64,000 bases of DNA, taken from contig NZ_BCWM01000003.1 in the NCBI RefSeq assembly GCF_001592205.1, positions 1-64,000 of the forward strand, written 5' to 3'. Both the position numbers and the translations under genes were made by a program. Position 1 is the first letter of the stretch; the number at the start of each line of letters is the position of its first letter. The stretch is from Brevundimonas vesicularis NBRC 12165. Its GTDB lineage: Bacteria > Pseudomonadota > Alphaproteobacteria > Caulobacterales > Caulobacteraceae. Below the pieces are notes generated by a model, which saw only the letters and a list, made by a program, of their open reading frames with translations, searched no databases and was not told where the DNA came from. Of the stretch, positions 43,311 through 52,970 are shown piece after piece.

Positions 43311-45683
43311 TCAGCGGGCGTAGCGGTCGTGGACGGGGTCGTAGCTGTCCCAGACCTTGCCGTCGGCCAGCGACCGCAGCAGCTTAAGATATTCCGCGTG
43401 GGTCCAGGCCAGGGGCGTCGCCGAGTCCGTATTCTGCCCCACGGCGTAATCCTTGGCCGTCGGGTTTCCGACGCCGTCCCACACCTGTTCGGCCAGCATC
43501 AACCCGCCGTTGGCGAACCGCTCCATGCCGCGCACATAGGTCTGGCGGATGGCGGCGATGTCGGCGGCCGAGGGGGCGCCGTTCACGCTGACGCGAGCCA
43601 GCTCATAGTGACCGCGCTCGCCCGTGAAGAAGGGCCAGACCCGGCCGCGCTGACCGGGGCTCATCTCCCCGCCGACGCCGTAGTTTGCGCCCGTCACATG
43701 GTCCTCGCCATAGCCATCGACGCCATAACGGCGCCAGCCCGGCGTCTTGTCGCCCTCGGGACCGAAGTCGTAGCGGACGCGATAGAGCGGCTCCAGCGAC
43801 TGATCGTCATAGACGGGCAGGGTGGACAGGATGTGCGGATCGTCGGCCTTGCGCACCCCATAGCGCACCAGCTCCAGGAAGCCGCCGTCCACGACGCGGT
43901 CTTCGGCCGGAGCGATCTGGCCGTTGGCGGCGCCGATCGGGGCCTTGTCGTTCGGGTTCTCGTTTTGCGTGATGCGGATGAAGTAGCGACCGTCGCCGAA
44001 GTCGCCGTTGGTGGTGAACATCCGGTCCTCGATCTTGGACGCATAGCTGTCGGCCGCGATCTGGTAGCGCGTCGCGTCGGCGGCGTCGCCCGACGCGCGC
44101 GCCATTTCGGCGGCGACCGTCAGGCCCGCGACCACGGCGGCGGTGCTGGAAGGCGAATAGCCTTGCTGCTCTTCCCAGCGTTCCTGCTGGGTGAAGGGCG
44201 GCTTGATCTCCGCGTCGTTCCACATCAGTCCGATCTTGCCGCCGTCGACCAAGAAGTCGGCCGCCGGCTTCAGCATGGACCGATAGTGTTCGGTCATCTG
44301 GGCGTCGGACAGCCAGCCCATCTTCCACAGACGATAGCCCAGCATGATCGGCATGGCTGTCTGGTCCAACTGGACCGCAACCCATTCCAGTTCGCCATCG
44401 ACGTGCGTCTTCTGCAGGAACCAGCCGCCGGCGCCGGTGTTGCCGGGCGTGTTCGGGCCGACCTGGACTTGGGGCAGATAGTTGAAGGCCGCCAGCGGCG
44501 TCTCCTTGTCGCCCAGCGCCGCCAGAGCCATCGCCACCTGATAGAAGTCACGCGGCCAGACGGCCTTGTAGCCGGTCGAGGACTTCGACGCGTCCACCGT
44601 GTCGCCCCACGGGTTCGACAGTGACGCGATCAGGGCGCCGGCGTGGGTGCGATCCTCCTGAACCTTCAGCATCAGAGCCGAGGCGTAGGCCAGTTTGCCG
44701 CCGTCGGTCGCCTGCTCGGCGATGCGCGGCAGTTCGGTCAGCGAGGCGACATAATCCTCCCAGCCCACGCGCTCGCCCTCGCCGTTGAAGCGGGCCAGCA
44801 CCTCGTCCAGGCCAGTCGCGAACGATCCGTCCGCGGCGGCGCGCGCCTCGGCCTCGCTGTGGCCGAAGCCGATGACGAAGTCGCGCGTGATCCGGCGGCT
44901 TTGGCGCAGGCGCGGCAGGGCGCCCGTCATCATCGTATTGCCGGCCTGATCGCCGGTCGAGGCGTAGGTCCAGTCCAGCTTGCCGTCCTTCAGATCGGTC
45001 AAACCGTCGGAGGCGCCGACGAATCCGACGCTGGCCTTTTCGAAGGCCTCGCTGGGCTTCAGGAACAGGTGGGTGTCGCCTTCCCATGCGTGAAAGCCGT
45101 CGCGTGTGACCCGACCCCGGTCATCGACGCCGGTGTTGGCAATATGCGGCTCCAGCATCAGATAGGGCGTCACATCGCCCTTCAGCGCGGTGATGGTGAC
45201 GCGCAACACCAGGGCGTTGCGGTCGGGATCGCTGAAGATCTGCTTTTCGATCTTAAAGCGGCCGTTCTTGTCCTGCGTCGTGACGCGATAGGCCGGTGAC
45301 AGCGGACGCCCCTGGGCGTCGACGTGCAGATATTCGGTGCGGCTTGTGGTGTCGTCGCCTTCGACGACCAGACCGTCCTGGGTCACGCCGGCGAAGCGCA
45401 GGGCCTTGATCTGGGCCTCATGGATCAGGCCGTACATGGTCTCGGTCAGGACGCCGTCGGCAATGGAATACCAGACCTTGGACACCGCGCCGGTCGGGCC
45501 GCCGTCGCGATACTGGCCGTCGACATAGGCTTCGTAGGATGCGCCGGCGCCGGTCTTGGCCGCGCTGGACCAGACGGGCGGGGCGCCGGGCGCGCCGGGG
45601 GCGACGCCCGATTGGGCGCTTGCGGCGGAAGCGAGGGCCAGGCCGGCGGCGCCGGCGAGGCAGAAGGTACGGAAGTGACGCAT
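43311..45683 (-). CDS. cga: Exported glucan 1,4-alpha-glucosidase (GH15 glucoamylase)
   Basis: Releases glucose from the non-reducing ends of maltodextrins. It has 790 residues from ATG 45683, with a signal peptide ending near ASAQ. An N-terminal beta-sandwich (about 35-290) contains YEAYVDGQYRDGGPTGAVSKVWYSIADGVLTE, then the GH15 (alpha/alpha)6 barrel: YKAVWPRDFYQVAMALAALGD, the acid in ERWEEQQGYSPS, and the base in LAEQVWDG. ATG 45683 is preferred over the GTG at 45695 because GAGGA lies properly spaced before it. Last gene of the minus-strand operon GH97-MalY-esterase-GH15. Export implies periplasmic or surface action. Confidence 0.9.
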   Translation of the reverse strand: MRHFRTFCLAGAAGLALASAASAQSGVAPGAPGAPPVWSSAAKTGAGASYEAYVDGQYRDGGPTGAVSKVWYSIADGVLTETMYGLIHEAQIKALRFAGVTQDGLVVEGDDTTSRTEYLHVDAQGRPLSPAYRVTTQDKNGRFKIEKQIFSDPDRNALVLRVTITALKGDVTPYLMLEPHIANTGVDDRGRVTRDGFHAWEGDTHLFLKPSEAFEKASVGFVGASDGLTDLKDGKLDWTYASTGDQAGNTMMTGALPRLRQSRRITRDFVIGFGHSEAEARAAADGSFATGLDEVLARFNGEGERVGWEDYVASLTELPRIAEQATDGGKLAYASALMLKVQEDRTHAGALIASLSNPWGDTVDASKSSTGYKAVWPRDFYQVAMALAALGDKETPLAAFNYLPQVQVGPNTPGNTGAGGWFLQKTHVDGELEWVAVQLDQTAMPIMLGYRLWKMGWLSDAQMTEHYRSMLKPAADFLVDGGKIGLMWNDAEIKPPFTQQERWEEQQGYSPSSTAAVVAGLTVAAEMARASGDAADATRYQIAADSYASKIEDRMFTTNGDFGDGRYFIRITQNENPNDKAPIGAANGQIAPAEDRVVDGGFLELVRYGVRKADDPHILSTLPVYDDQSLEPLYRVRYDFGPEGDKTPGWRRYGVDGYGEDHVTGANYGVGGEMSPGQRGRVWPFFTGERGHYELARVSVNGAPSAADIAAIRQTYVRGMERFANGGLMLAEQVWDGVGNPTAKDYAVGQNTDSATPLAWTHAEYLKLLRSLADGKVWDSYDPVHDRYAR

Positions 45684-45691
45684 TGTGGTCC

Positions 45692-46633
45692 TCACGGGTT
45701 GCGCGTGGGGGCGGGGGAAAGAAGGAAGGTCAGAGGCACGTCCAGGCGCTGGTTCCAGGACGCTTCATTGTGCTGCGCGCCGGGGAAAACCAGGCTGCGG
45801 AAGTCACCGGGGCCATAGCCTCGACGGCGGAAGCTCTGATCTACCTGGGTCTGGAAGACGGCGTAGAACTGATCCAGCGTCTCGTCGCCCCGGTCGAAAT
45901 AGAAGCGGTGGTCGCCCGGCGCGGGCAGGCCGCGTTCGATCACGCCGGTCCAGGCCGCGACCAGGCGTTCGCGCCAGGCGTCCAGCGTCGCGCCGGGCTC
46001 AAGCCCTTCGACCTTCAGCGGCCAATGGGTGGACAGACAGGCGGCGGCGGAAAAGACCTGCGGCTGTTTCATCACCGCATACATCGAGATCAGGCCGCCC
46101 ATGCTGGAGCCGGCGATCATCGTGTCCAGCGGCCCGCTGAGGGTGCGGTAGGCGCCGTCGATGAAGGGCTTCAACTCCTCGATTAGGAACCGCAGATAGC
46201 CGTCGGACAAGGACGGGCCGCCGTAAATGGCCTGGACCTCGTCGCGCATGTCGGCGGGCAGGGCGGCGATCAGGTCGGCGGGGACATATTCCCTCAGCCG
46301 CAGGTCGGTGTTCCAAATCCCCACCACGATCGGCGTCCGCACCTGACCGCTTTCGATCAGCCGCGTCAGATGTTCGTCGACGCCCCATTCGCCGAAGTTG
46401 GCCGTGGCCGGATCGAACAGGTTCTGGCCGTCGTGCATGTAGAGAACAGGCCAGGCGGCGTCGGACGCCTCATATCCGGGCGGCAGCCAGACCGAGACGT
46501 TGCGCGCCTTCACATGGGCCGACGCGACCGCCTCATGCAGCACCAACCGCCCGCCCGCGAGGGCACCCTCGGCACGCGCCGCGCCGGCGAAGGGCAGGGC
46601 GGCCATGAGGGCCAGAAGACCCCGACGGTTCAT
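45692..46633 (-). CDS. Exported alpha/beta-hydrolase esterase (PF00756-like)
   Basis: A 313-residue protein of the putative esterase family (esterase D, antigen 85 and feruloyl-esterase-like). The signal peptide MNRRGLLALMAALPFAGAARA has an RR pair. Then VSVWLPPGYEASDAAWPVLYMHDGQNLFDP and the nucleophile elbow AGSSMGGLIS (Ser about 164), with a late HNEASW carrying the His. ATG 46633 was chosen because it overlaps the MFS stop by ATGA and begins the signal peptide; the longer frame is a shadow. The substrate is unknown. It is inside the maltodextrin operon, so a substituted glucan or its acyl esters could be a target. Confidence 0.8.
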   Translation of the reverse strand: MNRRGLLALMAALPFAGAARAEGALAGGRLVLHEAVASAHVKARNVSVWLPPGYEASDAAWPVLYMHDGQNLFDPATANFGEWGVDEHLTRLIESGQVRTPIVVGIWNTDLRLREYVPADLIAALPADMRDEVQAIYGGPSLSDGYLRFLIEELKPFIDGAYRTLSGPLDTMIAGSSMGGLISMYAVMKQPQVFSAAACLSTHWPLKVEGLEPGATLDAWRERLVAAWTGVIERGLPAPGDHRFYFDRGDETLDQFYAVFQTQVDQSFRRRGYGPGDFRSLVFPGAQHNEASWNQRLDVPLTFLLSPAPTRNP

Positions 46634-48141
46634 CCGCGATGCTCCTTGACCATCAGCGCGCTGGCGGCGGCCAGAACGAAGGAGACGGCGCCCAGCACCA
46701 GGGCCCATATGGCCTGGCCGTCGAACAGGGTCTTCAGGATCAGGCCCAGAACCGTGGCGGCCAGCAGCTGAGGCACGACGATGAAGATGTTGAAGACGCC
46801 CATATAGACGCCCATCTTTCGGTCCGGCACCGCCGCCGACAGGATGGCGTAGGGCATGGAGACGATCGACGCCCAGGCGAAACCGACGCCGATCATCGGC
46901 AGCCACAAAAGGCCCGGCTCGCGGATGGCGAAGACGCCGAACAGACCCGCCGCGCCCAGCAGCAGCATCAGGGCGTGGGTCGCCTTGCGGCCGATGCGCT
47001 TGGCCAGCACCGGCAGGGTGAAGGCCGCCAGGGCCGCCACGCCATTATAGACCCCGAACAGAACCCCCACCCAGTCCGCGCCCGTGGCGTAGGCGGCCGA
47101 GGTGGTGTCGGTCGCGCCGTAATGGACGCGGGTCACGGCGGCGGTGGTGTAGATCCACATGGCGAACAGGGCGAACCAGCTGAAGAACTGAACCACGGCC
47201 AGGCCGCGCATCGTCTCGGGCATGCGGAAGATGTCGTTCAGGATTTCGGTCGCGGCGTTGGTGATGCGGCGTCGCTGCATCATGCCGACGGCGATCTGGA
47301 GCAGGCCGAACCCGGCGAAGAAGCCGGCCAGGATCAGCAGCTCCTTCTCCAGATCGAGCGCGCCGATCAGCACGAAACCCAGTCCGCCGAGCACGGCGCT
47401 CACCAGGCCCGATGTCATCCAGCCCTGGACGCTGCGGGCTGGCGCTTCGGCCTCGACGGGCGCGGTCGGCGCGCCGTCTCGGGCGCGTTCGAAGGCCGCG
47501 ATCTGTTCGGGGCTGTATTCCTTGGTAGAAAGCACCGTCCACAGCACGGCCGAGAACAGGCCGGCGGCGCCGACGTAGAAGGCGATCTTGACCGACAGGG
47601 GCACCACGCCCGCCTCGGCGGTTGAGGCGATATCGAAGACGTTGGACAACAGCCACGGCAGGAGCGAGGCGAAGACCGCGCCGGCGCCGATGAAGAAGCT
47701 CTGCATCGCATAGCCGGCGGTGCGCTGCTCCTCCGGAAGGTTATCGCCGACGAAGGCGCGGAACGGCTCCATGGTGATGTTGATCGACGCGTCCATGATC
47801 CACAGCATGGCCGCGGCGAACCACAGGCTGGGGCTGTTGGGCATGGCGATCAAGGCCAGGGTGGTGGCGATGGCCCCGACCAGGAAATAGGGTCGCCGCC
47901 GGCCGAAGCGGGTCCAGGTCTTGTCGCTGAAATGGCCGATGATCGGCTGGACCAGCAGACCCGTCAGCGGCGCGGCGATCCACAGGATCGCCAGGCTGTC
48001 GACCTCGGCACCCAGCGTCTGGAAGATCCGGCTGGTGTTTGCGTTCTGCAGGCCGAAGCCGATCTGGATGCCGAAGAAGCCGACGCACATGTTCCAGATC
48101 GCCAGGCCGGACAGGCGCGGGCGGTGCGAGAGCAGGGTCAT
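46630..48141 (-). CDS. malY: Sugar/H+ symporter, MalY-like (maltose uptake)
   Basis: A 503-residue major facilitator of the glycoside-pentoside-hexuronide/SLC45-like group, with about 12 helices. The first part has GFFGIQIGFGLQNANTSRIFQTLGA and the typical GHFSDKTWTRFGRRRPYFLVGAI signature (about 68-90). It resembles MalY, the inner-membrane maltose transporter in Caulobacter, and stands in the same mal context. The start overlaps the stop of the GH97 gene (ATGA), and its own stop overlaps the esterase start, so all are in one operon. Confidence 0.85.
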   Translation of the reverse strand: MTLLSHRPRLSGLAIWNMCVGFFGIQIGFGLQNANTSRIFQTLGAEVDSLAILWIAAPLTGLLVQPIIGHFSDKTWTRFGRRRPYFLVGAIATTLALIAMPNSPSLWFAAAMLWIMDASINITMEPFRAFVGDNLPEEQRTAGYAMQSFFIGAGAVFASLLPWLLSNVFDIASTAEAGVVPLSVKIAFYVGAAGLFSAVLWTVLSTKEYSPEQIAAFERARDGAPTAPVEAEAPARSVQGWMTSGLVSAVLGGLGFVLIGALDLEKELLILAGFFAGFGLLQIAVGMMQRRRITNAATEILNDIFRMPETMRGLAVVQFFSWFALFAMWIYTTAAVTRVHYGATDTTSAAYATGADWVGVLFGVYNGVAALAAFTLPVLAKRIGRKATHALMLLLGAAGLFGVFAIREPGLLWLPMIGVGFAWASIVSMPYAILSAAVPDRKMGVYMGVFNIFIVVPQLLAATVLGLILKTLFDGQAIWALVLGAVSFVLAAASALMVKEHRG

Positions 48142-50204
48142 CCGCGTCGCGCCCGGCCGACCGGCACGAACCGGATGGCCTGACCGCCGCCGGGGGCCAG
48201 CGCCAGGGTCAGGGTGTCAGACGACGTCACCTCGCGCTGCTCGATGACGATGTCCTCGCGCTTGCCGCGATAGTCGGCGTTGGGCCCATCGCGATAGATT
48301 TCGGCCCGATATCGACGCCCGGCGTCCAGGAAATCGAGCGGGGCCTTCAGCACGCGCGGATGCTCGTCGGTGACGGCGCCCAGGGCCCAGACATCCGTGC
48401 CGCGCTGCTTGCGAACCGTGACGACATAGTCGCCCATGGCGGCGTCCAGCGTGCGGCTCTCGCTCCAGTCGACCGGCACATCCTTGATGAACTGGAACGG
48501 GCCGGGGTTGGCCTCATAGTTGACCAGCAGGTCCGCCGCCATCTGGATCGGGCTGTAGATCACGACATAGAGCGCCAGTTGCTTAGCCCAAGTCGTCTGC
48601 ACGCCGCCGGGGCTGCGCGTCTCCATGCCGAAGATGCCGGGCGTATAGTCCATCGGCCCGGCCAGCAGGCGGGTGAACACCAGGTTCGGCTCATGCTCGG
48701 GCGGATTGCCGGGATTGCCCCAGGCCGAATATTCCATCCCGCGCTGGCCCTCGCGGCTGATGATGTTCGGATAGGTGCGGCGAAGGCCGGTGTCCTTGAA
48801 CGGCTCGTGAGCGTTGATGGCGACCTCGTGGCGATAGCCAGCCTCGACCACGCGCATGTGGTGCTGGGCCATCGCCTGGCTCTCGTGCCAGGCCATGACC
48901 ATCTGTCCGTCCGGCCCGGCGACGCGGGCGCCTTGCGCGTCGGCGACGTAGCCCGTCTTCACCGAATGGACGCCGAGGCGTTCATACAGGGCCATGGCCG
49001 GTTCGAGCTGCTGCTCATAGTGGAAGGCGTTGCCGCCGGTCTCGTGGTGGCCGATCAGTTGCACGCCCTTGGACCGCGCGTGGGCGCAGACCGCTTCGAT
49101 GTCGAAGTCGGGATAGGCCTCGGTGAAGCTGAAGTCCGCGCCGTTGGCGAACCACTGGCCGTCCCAGCCCTTGTTCCAGCCTTCGACCAGTACCCCGCCC
49201 AGCCCGTGCTTGGCGGCGAAGTCGATGTGTTTGATCGCATTTTCGGTGGTCGCGCCGTGCTTGGGCCCGGAGTTCCAGGTCTTCAGGTCCAGGTGCATCT
49301 CCCACCAGACGCCGACGTATTTCATCGGCTTGAACCAGCTGACGTCGCCCAGCTTGTTGGGCTCGTTCAGGTTCAGGATCAGGCTGGAATCCAGCAGGCC
49401 CGCGGCGCTGTCGGAGATTTGCAGGGTCCGCCAGGGCGTGTTGAACGGCGCCGCGCGCACCACCGCCGCATTGGTCAGGCCCGGCGTCAGTTGAGCGCGA
49501 AACTTCGTTTCCTCCGACCGGCGCAGGTTCATCCCCGCATAGTCGATGCAGGCGGCCTCGTGGATCGAGACGTGCAGGCCCGACTGGCCCCGAACCGTCA
49601 TCGGCGTCTGGGCGCTGCCGACCGCATCGATGGGCGTGCGGCTATAGAGATATTCCTCGCGGTTCCATTCCCAGGCCGGGCACCACAGGGCCTCGCCGTT
49701 TTCGGCCAGATTGAACTCGGTGATTTCCGAACCGATGCGGACGGTGGTCAGGCCAGCCTGCTGCGGGAACTCATAGCGGAAGCCCAGACCGTCGTCGTAC
49801 AGGCGGAAGACCACGTCCACGCGGCGTCGCAGGCCGCCGGTCTCGGCATAGGCGACGCGCCATTCATTGTAGTGGTTGCGGATGAACTGGCGCTCGCCCC
49901 ACGGCTGCTCCCAAGTGTCGTCGACCGTGACCGGCTGGCCTGCGGTCAGGGCCAGGCTGCGCTCGATGGCCGGCGCGTCGGTCAAGAGGAAGCCCAGCTT
50001 GGACGGCGCCACCACGACCCGGCCCTGACGCAGCACCGAATACATCGGCCGCCCGTCGTTGTCGGTGAAGGCCTCGACCGTCAGCACGCCGCCGGGCGAG
50101 GACGCCCGGGCATGGTTCGGCGCGGTCTGGGCGCGCGCGCCCGTCGCCCCCAGAGCCAGGATCGACACGCCGCCAAGGGCCAGGAAGGATCTGCGCTGCA
50201 TCAT
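48138..50204 (-). CDS. Exported alpha-glucosidase, GH97
   Basis: A 688-residue GH97 (SusB-like) alpha-glucosidase acting on maltose and maltodextrin. The signal peptide RRSFLALGGVSILALGATGARAQ follows two Mets. GH97 landmarks: LYDDGLGFRYEFPQQ, EWNREEYLYS, KYVGVWWEMH, LVEGWNKGWDGQW, HHETGGNAFHYE and HSVKTGYVADA. The HHETGG and KTGYV segments fit the SusB-type inverting group rather than the retaining one; that is from memory of the family. ATG 50204 (GGAG five bases upstream) was preferred. It is the first gene of the minus-strand operon and is divergent from the LacI-type regulator. Confidence 0.88.
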   Translation of the reverse strand: MMQRRSFLALGGVSILALGATGARAQTAPNHARASSPGGVLTVEAFTDNDGRPMYSVLRQGRVVVAPSKLGFLLTDAPAIERSLALTAGQPVTVDDTWEQPWGERQFIRNHYNEWRVAYAETGGLRRRVDVVFRLYDDGLGFRYEFPQQAGLTTVRIGSEITEFNLAENGEALWCPAWEWNREEYLYSRTPIDAVGSAQTPMTVRGQSGLHVSIHEAACIDYAGMNLRRSEETKFRAQLTPGLTNAAVVRAAPFNTPWRTLQISDSAAGLLDSSLILNLNEPNKLGDVSWFKPMKYVGVWWEMHLDLKTWNSGPKHGATTENAIKHIDFAAKHGLGGVLVEGWNKGWDGQWFANGADFSFTEAYPDFDIEAVCAHARSKGVQLIGHHETGGNAFHYEQQLEPAMALYERLGVHSVKTGYVADAQGARVAGPDGQMVMAWHESQAMAQHHMRVVEAGYRHEVAINAHEPFKDTGLRRTYPNIISREGQRGMEYSAWGNPGNPPEHEPNLVFTRLLAGPMDYTPGIFGMETRSPGGVQTTWAKQLALYVVIYSPIQMAADLLVNYEANPGPFQFIKDVPVDWSESRTLDAAMGDYVVTVRKQRGTDVWALGAVTDEHPRVLKAPLDFLDAGRRYRAEIYRDGPNADYRGKREDIVIEQREVTSSDTLTLALAPGGGQAIRFVPVGRARRG

Positions 50205-50257
50205 GGGAACTCCGTTACGCCGCCTCTTGCCAACCGCCGCGAACGGTGGCTGAAATA

Positions 50258-50276
50258 TTTGCAGAAAATTTTGCAG
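50258..50276. promoter_or_regulatory. Putative MalI operator between GH97 and malI
   Basis: Two TTTGCA/TTTGCAG elements six bases apart lie in the 103-bp gap between the divergent GH97 operon and malI. Similar pairs occur in the alpha-amylase/malA gap at 54832-54848 and 55005-55020. It is a candidate LacI-family site. The motif was found by eye. Confidence 0.4.
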
Positions 50277-50307
50277 CTTCACCATGCTGCTGTGAGGACC
50301 CGCGACC

Positions 50308-51321
50308 TTGAGCCGCAAGACAACCCGTCTGGAAGACATCGCGCGCCTGGCCGGCGTGTCCATCGCCACCGCCTCGCGCGCCCTGAACGACAGCCCCGCC
50401 GTCAACGATCGCACCAAACAGACGATCTGGAAGCTGGCCAAAGAACACGATTATCCGTTCCGCCGCCACATGCCCGCCGGTCCGATCGGCGCCCAGGGCA
50501 CGATCGCCTTGGTCGTGCCGCGTCCGCAGGGGCGCGAAGGGCGCCTCAGCGACCCCTTCTTCCTGGAGCTTCTGGCCGGAGTCGGCGAGGCGGCGCGCGA
50601 ACGCGGCTGCGACCTGCTGATGAGCCATATCTCGCCCGCCAACTATGACGAGCTGTCGGCGGCGCTGAACACCAGCCGGGCGGATGGCGTGATCTTCCTG
50701 GGCCAATCCAGCCTGCATTCGGCCTTCAACCGGCTGGTCGACGCCGATCATCGTTTCGTCGTCTGGGGCGCCGAACTGCCCGACCAGGACTATTGCTCCA
50801 TCGGCTCGGACAACATCTCGGGCGGACGTCGCGCGACGCTTCATCTGGCGCGGCTGGGGCGAAAGCGCATCGTCTTCCTGGGCGATCTGGATCCGCCCGA
50901 GGCCATGCAGCGTCATCGCGGCTATCTGGACGCCATGAGCCAGAGCGCGTTGGACGTGGACGCCGACCTCATCGTGCCTGCGCATTTCGAAGTCGAATCC
51001 GCCGAGGCCGCCGTGGACGCCCTGATCCGACGCGGCCTGGATTTCGATGGCGTCGTAGCCGCGTCCGACCAGATCGCCCTGGGCGCCGTGCGCGCCCTGT
51101 TGCACGCCGGCGTCGAAGTGCCGGGCCAGGTCTCGGTTATCGGCTTCGACAATGTGCCGTTCAGCCGCTACTCGCGCCCGGCGCTCAGCACCATCGCCCA
51201 GGACACGATGAAGGCCGGCCGGTTGATGGTGTCCAAACTGCTGGACCACGGCGGCGCCGCAGCAGGGCGTTCCGAGCGCGTTCCGACCGAGTTGATCGTT
51301 CGCGAGACCTGCGGCGGCTGA
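50308..51321 (+). CDS. malI: LacI/GalR-family regulator of maltodextrin use
   Basis: A 337-residue repressor. The N-terminal helix-turn-helix is TTRLEDIARLAGVSIATASRALND (about 4-27). The periplasmic-binding-protein-like ligand domain begins around ALVVPRPQGR, with WGAELPDQDY, GSDNISGG and VIGFDNVPFSRYSRPALSTIAQD. TTG 50308 is the start, with GTGAGGA upstream. It sits between divergent alpha-glucosidase units and resembles MalI of Caulobacter, which controls maltose genes. Maltose or a product is the probable inducer, by context. Confidence 0.85.
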   Translation: MSRKTTRLEDIARLAGVSIATASRALNDSPAVNDRTKQTIWKLAKEHDYPFRRHMPAGPIGAQGTIALVVPRPQGREGRLSDPFFLELLAGVGEAARERGCDLLMSHISPANYDELSAALNTSRADGVIFLGQSSLHSAFNRLVDADHRFVVWGAELPDQDYCSIGSDNISGGRRATLHLARLGRKRIVFLGDLDPPEAMQRHRGYLDAMSQSALDVDADLIVPAHFEVESAEAAVDALIRRGLDFDGVVAASDQIALGAVRALLHAGVEVPGQVSVIGFDNVPFSRYSRPALSTIAQDTMKAGRLMVSKLLDHGGAAAGRSERVPTELIVRETCGG

Positions 51322-51326
51322 CCCCG

Positions 51327-52970
51327 TCATCCGGCGTCGGCGAAGATCAGCCCGGCCAGCGGCCTCAGCGTCGATCCGTCCGCCTCGGTCCAGTTGACCG
51401 CCGCGATCCGGCGCGCGCCGGTAGGCGCGGACCAGTCCAAGGCCTCGAAACCCAGGTTGAACACGCACAGCAGACGCTCGCCGCCCCCGGCCCGTTCGAA
51501 CCGGCGGAAGACCAACAGGTCGCCCGCGCTCTCGATCTCCAGCCCTCCGGTCCGCAACGCCGGATGGGCCTGACGCAGGGCGATGATGCGGCGCGCGGCG
51601 TGCAGGATCGAGGTCGGGTCCGCCTCCTGCGCATCCACGGCCAGCGACAGATGGCGCGGATCGACCGGCAGCCAGGGCTCGACCGTCGAGAAGCCGGCGT
51701 TGGCCGCCGAGGCCACCCAGGGGATTGGCGTCCGGGCGCCGTCGCGGCCCAGTGTCTCGGGCCAGTTGGCGATGGCCTCGGGATCGACCAGCCGCTCGAA
51801 CGGCACCTCGGCCTGAGGCAGGCCCAACTCTTCGCCCTGATAGACGAAGACATTGCCGCGCAGGCACATCAGCAGCAGCATGGCCATTTCCGAGAAGGCC
51901 TTCTCGTCCCGGCCCTGGGCCCAACGCGACACGGCGCGCGGCGCATCGTGGTTGGAGAAGGTCCAGGACGGCCAGCCCTCGCCCTGCTGATCCGGCCACA
52001 TTCCATCGCCCACGCCGATCAGTTCGCTCTTCAGAGTATCGGCGTAGAGATAGAGGAAGCCGTAGGCCGAGTGCAGACGGTCGTTCCCGGCGGTGAATTC
52101 CTTCATCTCGCGATCGGCGTGATCGCCGCCGACCTCCGCCACCGTGAACCGGCCTTCATAGCTGTCGGTCAGGGCGCGGATGCGGTTCAAGAAGCCGATG
52201 ATGTCCGGGTGGGACTGGTTATAGATCTTGTCCTGGAAGTCGAACGGCCGCGTGCGCTTCTTGCCGTCCTGGATCGGCGGATTGTCGCGCAGGGACGGAT
52301 CGTGGATGGCGAAGTTGATCGCATCCAGACGGAAGCCGTCCACTCCCCGATCCAGCCAGAAACGCGCCGCCGCGATCAGGGCGTCCTGAACCGCCGGGTT
52401 TCTGACGTTCAGCTGAGGCTGGGAGGCCAGGAAGTTGTGCATGTAGTACTGGCCGCGCCGCGCGTCCCAGGTCCAGGCTGGGCCGCCGAACACCGACTGC
52501 CAGTTCGACGGCGGCGAGCCGTCCGGCTTGGCGTCGGCCCAGACATACCAGTCGGCGTGGTCGCCGTTTCGGCTGGCGCGGCTGTCGGTGAACCAGGGAT
52601 GTTCGTCCGAGGTGTGCGAAAACACCTGATCGATGACGACCTTCAGCCCCAGGGCATGGGCGCGCGCGATCAGGGCGTCGAAGTCGGCCAATGTGCCGAA
52701 AATCGGATCGACGTCGCAGTAGTCCGACACGTCATAGCCGAAGTCCTTCATCGGCGACGTGAAGAAGGGCGACAGCCAGACGCCATCGACGCCTAGGGAG
52801 GCGACGTGGTCGAGGTGCTGGGTGATCCCCTTCAGATCGCCGACGCCGTCGTCGTTGGAGTCGGCGAAGCTGCGCGGATAGATCTGATACAGCACCGCCC
52901 CGCGCCACCAGTCGTGCGCCAATGCGGGGGCGGCGTCAGCCGTGGAAAGATCGAGGGGCAGGGCAGTCAC
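51327..52970 (-). CDS. aglA: GH13 alpha-glucosidase
   Basis: A 547-residue alpha-glucosidase of the GH13 oligo-1,6-glucosidase/maltase type. Motifs: WWRGAVLYQIYPRSFADSNDDGVGDLKGI (about 20-48), VIDQVFSHTSDEHPWF, the nucleophile Asp in GFRLDAINF, the acid Glu in VAEVGGD and the third acid in FSNHDAPR. No signal peptide is seen, so it is probably cytoplasmic and acts on maltose brought in by MalY. GTG 52970 overlaps the alpha-amylase stop (GTGA); the ORF upstream of it is shadow. It is convergent with malI, with only 5 bp between. Confidence 0.88.
   Translation of the reverse strand: MTALPLDLSTADAAPALAHDWWRGAVLYQIYPRSFADSNDDGVGDLKGITQHLDHVASLGVDGVWLSPFFTSPMKDFGYDVSDYCDVDPIFGTLADFDALIARAHALGLKVVIDQVFSHTSDEHPWFTDSRASRNGDHADWYVWADAKPDGSPPSNWQSVFGGPAWTWDARRGQYYMHNFLASQPQLNVRNPAVQDALIAAARFWLDRGVDGFRLDAINFAIHDPSLRDNPPIQDGKKRTRPFDFQDKIYNQSHPDIIGFLNRIRALTDSYEGRFTVAEVGGDHADREMKEFTAGNDRLHSAYGFLYLYADTLKSELIGVGDGMWPDQQGEGWPSWTFSNHDAPRAVSRWAQGRDEKAFSEMAMLLLMCLRGNVFVYQGEELGLPQAEVPFERLVDPEAIANWPETLGRDGARTPIPWVASAANAGFSTVEPWLPVDPRHLSLAVDAQEADPTSILHAARRIIALRQAHPALRTGGLEIESAGDLLVFRRFERAGGGERLLCVFNLGFEALDWSAPTGARRIAAVNWTEADGSTLRPLAGLIFADAG

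Noticed and set aside
48039..50648. Open frame of 869 codons on the + strand opposite the GH97 gene
   Set aside because: It spans the well-supported GH97 gene, extends into malI and contains no known domain; it is a shadow of GC-rich codons.
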